Source: Micromonospora sp. WMMD961 | GTDB lineage: Bacteria; Actinomycetota; Actinomycetes; Mycobacteriales; Micromonosporaceae | Length of the DNA stretch: 64,000 bases | Assembly: GCF_029626145.1 (NCBI RefSeq) | Contig: NZ_JARUBJ010000002.1 | Coordinates: 650,501 to 714,500 of the forward strand | Direction of reading: 5' to 3' | Part shown: positions 1 to 8,043 of the stretch, in pieces | Layout: the number at the start of each line of letters is the position of its first letter | Numbering within the stretch: the first letter of the stretch is position 1 | Notes under the pieces: model-generated | The model's database searches: none | What the model was told of the DNA's origin: nothing | What the model saw: the letters and a program-made list of their open reading frames with translations, nothing else | Translations under genes and position numbers: made by a program

Positions 1-437
1 TGTACGCCGGCAAGCGGTCCCGCCCCGAGGTGCCGCTGCTGGCCGGAGACGCGCTGCGACTGCCGTTCGCCGATGCCAGCTTCGACGCGGTGACCATCTC
101 CTTCGCCCTGCGCAACGTCAACGACACCGATGCGGCGCTGCGGGAGTTGGCACGGGTGACCCGGCCGGGCGGGCGGCTGACGGTGTGCGAGTTCAGCACT
201 CCGGTCAACCCGGTCTTCCGGACGGTCTACCTGTCGTACCTGATGCGGTCGCTGCCGGCGGTCGCCCGTGCGGTGTCGAGCAACCCCGAGGCGTACGTCT
301 ATCTCGCCGAGTCGGTCCGGGCCTGGCCGGACCAGGCCGCGCTGGCCGGGCGGGTCGCCGCGGCCGGGTGGGGACGGGTGGCGTGGCGCAACCTGACCGG
401 TGGTGTGGTGGCTCTGCACCGGGGCATCCGCGAGTAG
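1..437 (+). CDS. menG: Demethylmenaquinone methyltransferase (MenG/UbiE), 3' part
   Basis: Only the C-terminal ~144 residues are in the window; the reading frame is open from base 3 and ends with TAG at 435-437. The visible part carries the late class I SAM-methyltransferase segment: an acidic residue followed by LPFADASFDAV, then SFALRNVND and a CEFS motif after a PGG turn, all characteristic of the UbiE/COQ5 family. The enzyme methylates demethylmenaquinone with S-adenosylmethionine, the last ring step of menaquinone synthesis, in the cytoplasm at the membrane. The downstream MenJ-like reductase, NDH-1 operon and polyprenyl diphosphate synthase support a menaquinone role rather than ubiquinone. 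The family call is firm; the 5' end cannot be judged. Confidence 0.9.
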   Translation, partial: YAGKRSRPEVPLLAGDALRLPFADASFDAVTISFALRNVNDTDAALRELARVTRPGGRLTVCEFSTPVNPVFRTVYLSYLMRSLPAVARAVSSNPEAYVYLAESVRAWPDQAALAGRVAAAGWGRVAWRNLTGGVVALHRGIRE

Positions 438-526
438 CGCTCGGCACCCCACACGGGCCGGTACGGACATTATTCAGGTTCCGTGAATATCGTCATTTAG
501 TCCACTTTGCCCCGTACGCTGGACCC

Positions 527-751
527 ATGACCGGAGCAGACCCGGCGGACCCGGTGGCCGCCACCGACGACGACGCTGCCGAACTCATCGCGCAGTTGCG
601 CGCGTTGGCCGGTGCCGATCCGGTGGAGGTCCGGCAGGTGGTCGCCGAAGTGTTGGCGGCACTCGACCGGGCGGCGGGTGGGGCGCTCCGTGAACATCTG
701 CCGGAGACCATCCGGGTCGACGCGGGGCTCGACGCACCCAGTCCGGCCTGA
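527..751 (+). CDS. Small acidic hypothetical protein (74 aa)
   Basis: A 74-residue acidic, Ala-rich protein with no membrane segment and no recognised domain. Residues ~18-60 look like two amphipathic helices (AAELIAQLRALAGADP and VRQVVAEVLAALDRA). The ATG at 527 is chosen because the sequence upstream in this frame runs back into menG as an out-of-frame shadow. An AT-richer patch at about 465-510 lies just before it and could hold its promoter. GC-rich third positions suit a real gene. Function unknown; a small adaptor or regulator is possible but is not shown by the sequence. Confidence 0.5.
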   Translation: MTGADPADPVAATDDDAAELIAQLRALAGADPVEVRQVVAEVLAALDRAAGGALREHLPETIRVDAGLDAPSPA

Positions 752-890
752 CACCTGGCTGCTGTGGACGGTCGTGGGCTGTCACATCGGCGAGTTAGGT
801 ACCCCTGATCCTGCGCTGGTATGACGCCGGTCATACACTCGTCCCGTCTGGCTTGTGAAGCATTTCACGAGCGTGCGGGAGGAGGCGCGA

Positions 891-2168
891 ATGACCGCGG
901 TGGAACACGATGCCGACGTCATCGTCGTGGGCGCCGGTCCCGGTGGGTCAGCGACCGCGTACCACCTGGCCCGGCACGGCGTACGGGTGCTGTTGCTGGA
1001 GAAGACCGAGTTCCCGCGGGAAAAGGTCTGCGGCGACGGGTTGACCCCGCGCGCCGTGCGCCAGCTGATCCGGATGGGTGTGGACACCTCGCCCGAGGCG
1101 GGCTGGCTGCACAATCGCGGCCTGCGCGTCATCGGTGGCGGCGTACGTCTCGAACTGGACTGGCCAGAGCTGGCCAGCTTCCCCAACTACGGCCTGGTGC
1201 GGACGAGGCTGGACTTCGACGACCTGCTCGCCCAGCGGGCGGTGGCGGCTGGCGCGAAGCTGCGAACCAACGTCAACGTGCTGGGTCCGGTGCTCGACGG
1301 CGACGGCCGGGTCACCGGCGTCGAGGCGGAGGTCGGCCCGGGCAAGGAGCCCACCACCTTCCACGCCCCGCTGGTCGTCGCGGCGGACGGCGTCTCCGGC
1401 CGTTTCCCGCTCGCGCTCGGGCTGGCCAAACGGGAGGACCGGCCGATCGGCGTGGCCGTCCGCCGCTACTACCGCTCGCCGGCCAAGCACGAGGACAACT
1501 ACCTCGAATCCTGGTTGGAACTGCGCAGCAAGGACAGCGGCGACAACCTGCTGCCCGGCTACGGCTGGATCTTCGGCCTCGGCGACGGTCGGGTCAACGT
1601 CGGCCTCGGAGTGCTCAACTCGTCCTCCGCGTTCGGCAAGACCAACTACCGCCGGCTGCTCACCGACTGGCTCGCCAACACCCCGGAAGACTGGGGGATG
1701 ACCGACGAGACCAACGCCGACGGCCCGATCCTGGGCGCCGCGCTGCCGATGGGCTTCAACCGGGTGCCGCACTACACCCGTGGCGTGCTGCTGGTCGGTG
1801 ACTCGGGTGGCATGGTCAACCCGTTCAACGGCGAGGGCATCGCGTACGCGATGGAGTCCGGCGAACTGGCCGCGGAGGTCGTTGTCCAGGCCCTCGCGCG
1901 GCCGGCCGGCCCGGAGCGGGAGCGGGCGCTGATGGCGTACCCGAACGAGCTGAAGGCCCGGCTTGGCGGCTACTACCGGCTGGGCGGCATCTTCGTGAAA
2001 CTGATCGGCCGCCCGGAGATCATGCGGATCGCCACCAAACACGGCATGCCGCACCCGACGCTGATGCGTTTCGTGCTCAAGCTGTTGGCCAACCTGACCG
2101 ATCCGCGTGGCGGGGACGCGATGGACCGGGTCATCAACGCGATGACGAAGGCCGCGCCGGCCGTGTAG
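891..2168 (+). CDS. Geranylgeranyl reductase family FAD oxidoreductase, MenJ-like
   Basis: A 425-residue flavoprotein. An N-terminal Rossmann FAD motif, GAGPGGSATAYHLARHG, lies at residues ~12-28, and the second FAD motif, GDSGGMVNPFNGEGIAYAM, at ~303-321; both are typical of the geranylgeranyl reductase (GGR) family. In mycobacteria the homologue next to menG (MenJ) reduces one isoprene unit of the menaquinone tail, and the position between menG and a long-chain polyprenyl diphosphate synthase suggests the same here: partial tail saturation giving MK(Hn). The start is the ATG at 891, preceded by GGGAGGAGG at a good distance; an in-frame GTG at 855 would add 12 residues but has a poorer site. 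The substrate is inferred from context. Confidence 0.85.
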   Translation: MTAVEHDADVIVVGAGPGGSATAYHLARHGVRVLLLEKTEFPREKVCGDGLTPRAVRQLIRMGVDTSPEAGWLHNRGLRVIGGGVRLELDWPELASFPNYGLVRTRLDFDDLLAQRAVAAGAKLRTNVNVLGPVLDGDGRVTGVEAEVGPGKEPTTFHAPLVVAADGVSGRFPLALGLAKREDRPIGVAVRRYYRSPAKHEDNYLESWLELRSKDSGDNLLPGYGWIFGLGDGRVNVGLGVLNSSSAFGKTNYRRLLTDWLANTPEDWGMTDETNADGPILGAALPMGFNRVPHYTRGVLLVGDSGGMVNPFNGEGIAYAMESGELAAEVVVQALARPAGPERERALMAYPNELKARLGGYYRLGGIFVKLIGRPEIMRIATKHGMPHPTLMRFVLKLLANLTDPRGGDAMDRVINAMTKAAPAV

Positions 2169-2210
2169 CGCGAGGAGTGAGCTTGCGAGCCCCGCAGTCG
2201 CGAACGAAGG
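2168..2210. repeat. Dispersed GCGCGAGGAG...GCAGTCGCGAACGAA repeat, copy A
   Basis: This 43-bp segment directly follows the stop of the GGR gene. It is closely related to segments at 7992-8034 (between nuoF and nuoG) and 10552-10662 (between nuoG and nuoH). The shared parts are GCGCGAGGA at the start, a GAGC/TTGCGAG middle and CCCGCAGTCGCGAA near the end. CGCGA near the start can pair with TCGCG near the end. The rest of the gap to nuoA (2211-2359) holds a possible -10 (TATAAG at 2220-2225) but no gene. Confidence 0.7.
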
Positions 2211-2359
2211 CGGGAACCGTATAAGTAGGACGGCATCGGTGCTGGTCACGGCCCCGACGCTGACAAAGATCGACCCCCGCCGACTGCCACTGCGAGGGAC
2301 GTGAATAGTGTGATTTTCGTCAAGCACCGAGGGCAGGGAAGGACGAGCAGGAGAAAACG

Positions 2360-2725
2360 ATGTCGCTCTCGCCTTACGCACCGATCATCGGGCTGTTCGC
2401 CCTCGCCGCGGCGTTCTCGCTGTTTTCCGTCGGCGCCGCCCGCTTCGCCGGGCCCCGTCGCTACAACAAGGCCAAACTCGAAGCTTACGAGTGCGGCATC
2501 GAGCCCAGCCCGCAGCCGGTCGGCGGCGGGCGGTTCCCGATCAAGTTCTACCTGACGGCGATGCTCTTCATCGTCTTCGACATCGAGATCATCTTCCTCT
2601 ACCCCTGGGCGGTCTCGTTCGACGCTCTGCCGATCTTCGGCTTCGTGGAGATGGTCCTGTTCATCGTCGCGGTCTTCGTTGCGTACGCCTACGTGTGGCG
2701 GCGCGGCGGCCTGGACTGGGACTGA
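2360..2725 (+). CDS. nuoA: NADH-quinone oxidoreductase subunit A
   Basis: A 121-residue integral membrane subunit of NDH-1 (complex I), at the hinge between the peripheral and membrane arms. Three membrane helices are visible (residues ~6-28, ~64-84, ~92-115). The signature YECGIEP lies in the first loop (~43-49), and FDIEIIFLYPW opens the second helix. Length is typical. The ATG at 2360 follows a purine-rich AGCAGGAGAAAA site. It is the first gene of a 14-gene operon, all on the plus strand. Confidence 0.95.
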   Translation: MSLSPYAPIIGLFALAAAFSLFSVGAARFAGPRRYNKAKLEAYECGIEPSPQPVGGGRFPIKFYLTAMLFIVFDIEIIFLYPWAVSFDALPIFGFVEMVLFIVAVFVAYAYVWRRGGLDWD

Positions 2726-2739
2726 GGAAGGAACGTCAG

Positions 2740-3417
2740 ATGGGCATCGAGGAGAAGCTTCCCGCCGGCGTCCTGCTCACCTCGGTGGAGAAGCTGGTCA
2801 ACTGGTCCCGGAAGTCGTCCGTGTGGGGCGCGACCTTCGGCCTGGCCTGCTGCGCCATCGAGATGATGGCCGCCGGTGGTCCGCACTACGACATGGGCCG
2901 CTGGGGCATGGAGGTCTTCCGGGCGTCGCCCCGGCAGGCCGACCTGATGATCGTGGCGGGCCGGGTGAGTCAGAAGATGGCACCGGTGCTGCGCCAGATC
3001 TACGACCAGATGGCCGAGCCCCGCTGGGTGCTCTCGATGGGCGTCTGCGCCAGCAGCGGCGGCATGTTCAACAACTACGCGATCGTGCAGGGCGTGGACC
3101 ACGTGGTGCCGGTCGACATGTACCTGCCCGGCTGCCCGCCCCGGCCGGAGATGCTCATCGACGCGATCCTCAAGCTCCGCGAGAAGATCATGTACGAGCC
3201 GCTGGGCCCGAACGGCCGCAAGATGCTGGCGGCCCGCCAGGAGCGCGGCGACGTCCCGGTGGTGCCCTACGGCTCCATGCCCTCCTCGTACCGCAGCGAC
3301 AAGGCCCGGCGCGCCGAGTGGACCCGCGCGGTCCGCGAGGGTCGCGAGGAGCAGCTGCGCATCGAGAACTGGATGAACGCTCAGAACCACCTCCACCCGC
3401 AGGTAGGCCCGAAATGA
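2740..3417 (+). CDS. nuoB: NADH-quinone oxidoreductase subunit B
   Basis: A 225-residue subunit carrying the terminal [4Fe-4S] cluster N2, which passes electrons to menaquinone. The ligands are visible: the tandem cysteines of ACCAIEMM (residues ~36-43), the cysteine of MGVCASSGGMFNNY and that of PGCPPRPEML. The tail beyond residue ~165 is highly charged and longer than in E. coli, as is usual in actinobacteria. The ATG at 2740 follows GAGGAAGGAACG. Its TGA overlaps the ATG of nuoC, so translation is likely coupled. Confidence 0.96.
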   Translation: MGIEEKLPAGVLLTSVEKLVNWSRKSSVWGATFGLACCAIEMMAAGGPHYDMGRWGMEVFRASPRQADLMIVAGRVSQKMAPVLRQIYDQMAEPRWVLSMGVCASSGGMFNNYAIVQGVDHVVPVDMYLPGCPPRPEMLIDAILKLREKIMYEPLGPNGRKMLAARQERGDVPVVPYGSMPSSYRSDKARRAEWTRAVREGREEQLRIENWMNAQNHLHPQVGPK

Positions 3418-4151
3418 CGTCACCCACGGACAAGCCCAACGACGGCGGCGTACCGCTGCCGGTGGTGCCGGCCGGCTCCACGAGCGGTGCCCCTGCCGAG
3501 TTCCCGCCGGCCAGCCCGGCCGGTCGCGGGATGTTCGGCAACCACGGCACCGGCGACGTGTCCGGCTACGGCGGCCTGGTCCGCCAGCGCACGCCCATCG
3601 AAGAGGCGTCCCGGCCGTACGGGGGCTACTTCGACGAGGTGCGCGACGCGTTGGAGGAGGCCTACCCCGCCTTCGGCGACGCGATCGAGAAGGTCGTGGT
3701 CGACCGGGGCGAGCTGACCCTGCACGTACGCCCGGAGCGGATCGCCGAGGTCTGCCAGGTGATGCGGGACGACCTGGCGCTGCGGTTCGAGCTGTGCTCG
3801 TCGGTCTCCGGCGTGGACTACCTGGGTGCCGACGAGCGCCGGCTGCACGTGGTCTACCTGCTCACCTCGATGACGTACCGGCGGCGGGTCCGGCTGGAGG
3901 CCGCGGTCTCCGTCGAGGCACCGCACCTGCCCAGCGTGACCGCCGTCTACCCGACCGCCGACTGGCAGGAGCGGGAGGCGTACGACATGTTCGGCATCGT
4001 CTTCGACGGCCACCCCAACCTGACCCGCATCCTCATGCCGGACGACTGGGAGGGTCACCCGCAGCGCAAGGACTACCCGCTCGGCGGCGTGCCCGTCGAG
4101 TACAAGGGGGCAGAGATCCAGCCGCCGAACGAGCGGAGGTCGTACCAGTGA
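3414..4151 (+). CDS. nuoC: NADH-quinone oxidoreductase subunit C
   Basis: A 245-residue hydrophilic subunit of the peripheral arm. The ~80-residue N-terminal stretch is Pro/Gly/Thr-rich and probably disordered, as in other actinobacteria. The 30-kDa-subunit domain follows, with the signature WQEREAYDMFGI near residues 185-196 and RILMPDDWEGHPQRKDYPLG after it. The ATG at 3414 overlaps the nuoB stop (ATGA). The gene is separate from nuoD, not fused as in some proteobacteria. Confidence 0.95.
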   Translation: MTSPTDKPNDGGVPLPVVPAGSTSGAPAEFPPASPAGRGMFGNHGTGDVSGYGGLVRQRTPIEEASRPYGGYFDEVRDALEEAYPAFGDAIEKVVVDRGELTLHVRPERIAEVCQVMRDDLALRFELCSSVSGVDYLGADERRLHVVYLLTSMTYRRRVRLEAAVSVEAPHLPSVTAVYPTADWQEREAYDMFGIVFDGHPNLTRILMPDDWEGHPQRKDYPLGGVPVEYKGAEIQPPNERRSYQ

Positions 4152-5476
4152 GCGCGACGTCGAACTACGCCAGCGAGCACGAGACCGACGAGGGTCGCGT
4201 CTTCACCGTCACCGGTGGGGACTGGGACACGATCGTCTCGGGCACCGACCCGATCAACGACGAGCGGATCGTCGTCAACATGGGTCCGCAGCACCCGTCC
4301 ACGCACGGGGTGCTGCGGCTGATCCTGGAGCTGGAGGGCGAGACGGTCCGCGAGGCCCGGTCCGTCATCGGCTACCTGCACACCGGCATCGAAAAGAACC
4401 TCGAATACCGCAACTGGGTTCAGGGCTCGACGTTCGTGACCCGGATGGACTACCTCGCTCCGATCTTCAACGAGACGGCGTACGCCCTCGCGGTGGAGAA
4501 GCTGCTCGGCATCACCGACGACATCACCGAGCGGGCCACCACCATCCGCGTGCTGATGATGGAGCTCAACCGGATCTCGTCGCACCTGGTCTGGCTGGCC
4601 ACCACCGGCATGGAGCTGGGCGCGATCTCGATCATGCTGTACGGCTTCCGCGAGCGGGAGTACATCCTCGACATCTTCGAGACCATCACCGGTCTGCGGA
4701 TGAACCACGCGTACGTCCGGCCGGGCGGTGTGGCGCAGGACGTGCCGGACGACGCGATCCGCAAGATCCGCGAGTTCCTCAAGATGATGCCGAAGAAACT
4801 CAAGGAGTACGAGGACCTGCTCTCCGGCCAGCCGATCTGGACCGAGCGGACGAAGAACGTCGCGGTGCTGGACGTGACCGGCTGCGTGGCCCTCGGCATC
4901 ACCGGCCCGGTGCTGCGCTCCGCCGGCCTCGCCTGGGACCTGCGCAAGACCATGCCGTACTGCGGTTACGAGACGTACGAGTTCGACGTGCCGACCCACC
5001 CCGACGGTGACGTGTGGGGTCGCTACCAGGTCCGGCTCGCCGAGATCCGCGAGTCGATGAAGCTGGTCGAGCAGGCCCTGGACCGGCTCCGTCCGGGCCC
5101 GGTGATGGTCGCCGACCGCAAGATCGCCTGGCCGGCGCAGCTGGCCATCGGCGTGGACGGCATGGGTAACTCGCTGGAGCACGTCGCGAAGATCATGGGT
5201 CAGTCGATGGAGTCGCTGATCCATCACTTCAAGCTGGTGACCGAGGGCTTCCGGGTTCCGCCCGGCCAGGTGTACGTCGCCATCGAGGCTCCCCGCGGCG
5301 AGTTGGGCGTGCACGCGGTGTCCGACGGTGGCACCCGGCCGTACCGGGTGCACTACCGGGAGCCGAGCTTCGTCAACCTCCAGGCCCTCCCGGCGATGGC
5401 CGAGGGCGGCCTGATCGCCGACGTGATCGCCGGCGGCGCCTCGTTGGACCCGGTCATGGGGGGTTGTGACAGATGA
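4148..5476 (+). CDS. nuoD: NADH-quinone oxidoreductase subunit D
   Basis: A 442-residue 49-kDa-type subunit that forms the quinone-binding cavity together with NuoB. Key motifs are NMGPQHPSTHGVLRL (residues ~42-56) and HTGIEKNLEYRN, with a C-terminal MGGCDR end conserved in the [NiFe]-hydrogenase-related fold. The GTG at 4148 overlaps the TGA of nuoC (GTGA), indicating coupled translation. Length and motifs are ordinary for the family. Confidence 0.96.
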   Translation: MSATSNYASEHETDEGRVFTVTGGDWDTIVSGTDPINDERIVVNMGPQHPSTHGVLRLILELEGETVREARSVIGYLHTGIEKNLEYRNWVQGSTFVTRMDYLAPIFNETAYALAVEKLLGITDDITERATTIRVLMMELNRISSHLVWLATTGMELGAISIMLYGFREREYILDIFETITGLRMNHAYVRPGGVAQDVPDDAIRKIREFLKMMPKKLKEYEDLLSGQPIWTERTKNVAVLDVTGCVALGITGPVLRSAGLAWDLRKTMPYCGYETYEFDVPTHPDGDVWGRYQVRLAEIRESMKLVEQALDRLRPGPVMVADRKIAWPAQLAIGVDGMGNSLEHVAKIMGQSMESLIHHFKLVTEGFRVPPGQVYVAIEAPRGELGVHAVSDGGTRPYRVHYREPSFVNLQALPAMAEGGLIADVIAGGASLDPVMGGCDR

Positions 5477-6675
5477 CGACGACGACTTTCACCGACGAGA
5501 CCCGGGAGCGGGCGCGGGCGATCATCGCCCGTTACCCGGCGGACCGGTCCCGCTCGGCGTTGCTGCCGTTGCTGCACCTGGTGCAGGCCGAAGAGGGGTA
5601 CGTCTCCCCGGCCGGGGTCGCGTTCTGCGCCGAGGTGTTGGGGCTGAACAAGGCGCAGGTCGGCGCGGTGGCCACCTTCTACACGATGTACAAGCGCAAG
5701 CCGACCGGTGACTTCCTGGTCAGCGTCTGCACCAACACCATGTGCAACGTGCTCGGTGGCCAGGAGGTCTACGACACCCTCGCCGAGCACCTGGGCGTGG
5801 GGCACGACGAGACGACCGCCGACGGCACGATCACGTTGGAGCACGCCGAGTGCCTGGCGGCGTGCGACTACGGCCCGGTGATGACCGTCAACTACGACTT
5901 CTTCGACGGCGTGGACGCGTCCACCGCGGTCGGTGTCGTCGACGAGCTGCGGGCGGGCGGGCGGCCGATGCCAACCCGCGGTGCCCGGCTCTGCACCCTC
6001 AAGGAGATGGCGGTGCAGCTCGCCGGCTTCGCCGACGAGCGCGAGGGCGCGGTCGCCGACGGCGAGCCGGGCGAGCCGACCCTGCGCGGGCTGCGGCTGG
6101 CCCAGCAGCACGGCGTCTCGGTGCCGGGCTTCGACCCGAACACCCCGATCCGCAGCAAGGCGGAGGCGGACAAGGCGGCCGCCGAGGCGAAGGCGAAGGC
6201 GGAGGCCGCCAAGCCGGCGCCCGTCGAGGCCAGCGCGGCGCCGGTCAAGGGTGGCGACGGGGCGTCCGCTCCGACCGGGGCGGACGGGGTCGCCGGGCCG
6301 GCGAAGCCGGCGGACGCCACCGGGCCGGCGAAGCCGGCGGACACCACCGGCAGCACCACGCCGGACGTCAAGGCACCGGACGACACGTCGCCGCAGGTGC
6401 GTACCGCCGAGACCCGGCAGCCGGACGCGGGCACCGCAGTGCCGGACGCCCCTGGCACCAAGGTCCCGACGGACGACACCGGCACCGCGCCCGCGGCTGG
6501 CGACGCACGGTCGGCCGAGGCCGCCGGCGTGGCGGCCAACGCGCCGGCCGGTGACGGCAAGCCCGCCGGCGACGAGGCCGGGGCGCAGGAGCGCAACCTC
6601 ACCGAAGCGAAGGCCGGCACCGACGCCGACGGCGGCGGACCGGCGGACGCGAACGAAACGGGGGCCCAGAAGTGA
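5473..6675 (+). CDS. nuoE: NADH-quinone oxidoreductase subunit E with long disordered tail
   Basis: A 400-residue protein whose first ~200 residues are a normal 24-kDa-type NuoE. A helical N-terminal region precedes a thioredoxin-like fold that binds the [2Fe-2S] cluster N1a through CTNTMC and ECLAACDYGP. Residues ~205-400 are an added tail rich in Ala, Pro, Lys, Thr and Asp, beginning with a charged Lys/Ala/Glu helix (~217-240) and containing a tandem TGPAKPAD-like repeat. Most NuoE proteins stop near 160-250 residues. The ATG at 5473 overlaps the nuoD stop. The tail stays in frame for 600 bases with coding-type composition, so it is not a missed stop. Confidence 0.93.
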   Translation: MTTTTFTDETRERARAIIARYPADRSRSALLPLLHLVQAEEGYVSPAGVAFCAEVLGLNKAQVGAVATFYTMYKRKPTGDFLVSVCTNTMCNVLGGQEVYDTLAEHLGVGHDETTADGTITLEHAECLAACDYGPVMTVNYDFFDGVDASTAVGVVDELRAGGRPMPTRGARLCTLKEMAVQLAGFADEREGAVADGEPGEPTLRGLRLAQQHGVSVPGFDPNTPIRSKAEADKAAAEAKAKAEAAKPAPVEASAAPVKGGDGASAPTGADGVAGPAKPADATGPAKPADTTGSTTPDVKAPDDTSPQVRTAETRQPDAGTAVPDAPGTKVPTDDTGTAPAAGDARSAEAAGVAANAPAGDGKPAGDEAGAQERNLTEAKAGTDADGGGPADANETGAQK

Positions 6676-7988
6676 CCACTCCCCGCCCGGAGACGCTGGC
6701 CAAGCTGACGCCGGTGCTGACCAAGCGCTGGCTGTCGCCGGACGCCTGGCGCATCGGCACGTACGAGCAGCTGGACGGCTACGCCGCGCTGCGCAAGGCG
6801 CTCAAGGCCCACCCGGACGACCTGATCCAGCTGATCAAGGATTCGGGGTTGCGCGGCCGGGGCGGCGCCGGCTTCCCGACCGGCCTCAAGTGGGGCTTCA
6901 TCCCGCAGGGCGACGGGAAGCCGCACTACCTGGTGGTCAACGCCGACGAGGGCGAGCCGGGCACCTGCAAGGACCTGCCGCTGATGACCCACGACCCGCA
7001 CGCGCTGGTCGAGGGTGTCATCATCGCGTCGTACGCGATCCGGGCCAGCCGCGCCTACATCTACATCCGGGGCGAGGCGGTGCACGCCGCGCGTCGGCTG
7101 CGCAACGCGGTCCAGGAGGCGTACGACAAGGGCTACCTCGGCCGCAACATCCTGCGCAGCGGCTACGACCTGGAGCTGGTGGTGCACTCCGGCGCCGGGG
7201 CGTACATCTGCGGCGAGGAGACGGCGCTGCTGGACTCGCTGGAGGGGTTCCGGGGTCAGCCCCGGCTGCGCCCGCCGTTCCCGGCCACCCACGGCCTGTA
7301 CGCGAGCCCGACGGTGGTGAACAACGTCGGCACCATCGCCAGCGTGCCGCCGATCGTGCTCGGCGGGGCCGACTGGTGGAAGAGCATGGGCACCGAGAAG
7401 TCCTCCGGGCCGATGATCTACTCGCTGTCCGGCCGGGTCGCCAACCCGGGCCAGTACGAGTGCTCGATGGGCGTCACGCTGCGCGAGCTGCTGGAGCTGG
7501 CCGGTGGCATGCAGCCCGGCCACAACCTGCGGTTCTGGACCCCGGGTGGATCGTCGACCCCGCTGCTCGCCGCCGAGCACCTGGACGTGCCACTGGACTT
7601 CGAGGGGGTGGCGGCGGCCGGCTCGATCCTCGGCACCACGGCCACCCAGATCTTCTCCGACCAGGACTGCCCGGTCTACGCGACGTACCGGTGGCTGGAG
7701 TTCTACCACCACGAGTCGTGCGGCAAGTGCACCCCGTGCCGCGAGGGCAACTACTGGATGGTCCGGGTCTACCGGCGGATCCTCGCCGGTCAGGGCACCC
7801 ACGAGGACCTGGACACCCTGCTGGACACCTGCGACAACATCCTCGGCCGCTCGTTCTGTGGCCTGGGTGACGGCGCGACCAGTTCGGTGACCTCGTCATT
7901 GCAGTACTTCAAGCAGGACTACCTCGACTACATCGAGGGACGCACCGCACCCAAGCTGTCGGAAAAGACCTTGGTGGGTGCGCACTGA
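6672..7988 (+). CDS. nuoF: NADH-quinone oxidoreductase subunit F (NADH/FMN/4Fe-4S)
   Basis: A 438-residue 51-kDa-type subunit that oxidises NADH at FMN and passes electrons to cluster N3. The glycine-rich NADH/FMN segment GRGGAGFPTGLKW is at ~61-73, NADEGEPGTCKD at ~93-104, and the cluster ligands SCGKCTPCREG near residue 355, with a further conserved cysteine in the RSFCGLGDG region. The GTG at 6672 overlaps the nuoE stop. It is followed by a dispersed repeat before nuoG. Confidence 0.96.
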   Translation: MTTPRPETLAKLTPVLTKRWLSPDAWRIGTYEQLDGYAALRKALKAHPDDLIQLIKDSGLRGRGGAGFPTGLKWGFIPQGDGKPHYLVVNADEGEPGTCKDLPLMTHDPHALVEGVIIASYAIRASRAYIYIRGEAVHAARRLRNAVQEAYDKGYLGRNILRSGYDLELVVHSGAGAYICGEETALLDSLEGFRGQPRLRPPFPATHGLYASPTVVNNVGTIASVPPIVLGGADWWKSMGTEKSSGPMIYSLSGRVANPGQYECSMGVTLRELLELAGGMQPGHNLRFWTPGGSSTPLLAAEHLDVPLDFEGVAAAGSILGTTATQIFSDQDCPVYATYRWLEFYHHESCGKCTPCREGNYWMVRVYRRILAGQGTHEDLDTLLDTCDNILGRSFCGLGDGATSSVTSSLQYFKQDYLDYIEGRTAPKLSEKTLVGAH

Positions 7989-7991
7989 TGA

Positions 7992-8034
7992 GCGCGAGGA
8001 ACGAGCTTGCGAGTCCCGCAGTCGCGAATGAAAG
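7992..8034. repeat. Dispersed repeat, copy B, between nuoF and nuoG
   Basis: This is the second copy of the element described at 2168. It fills almost the whole nuoF-nuoG gap. Its last bases read AATGAAAGG and lie 9 bases upstream of the nuoG ATG at 8044, so the repeat itself appears to supply the Shine-Dalgarno sequence. Confidence 0.7.
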
Positions 8035-8043
8035 GCGACTCTG

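Noticed and set aside
948..2381. Very long open frames opposite nuo and other core genes (for example 948-2381, 7909-10224 and 13461-16001, all minus)
   Set aside because: They are antisense shadows produced by high GC third positions; composition is Arg/His/Gln/Val-rich, no family resemblance, and they lie opposite certain genes.
6200..6660. Apparent missed stop or frameshift at the end of nuoE
   Set aside because: The extension keeps the frame and coding-type GC3 to a TGA that overlaps the nuoF start, so it is a genuine tail.
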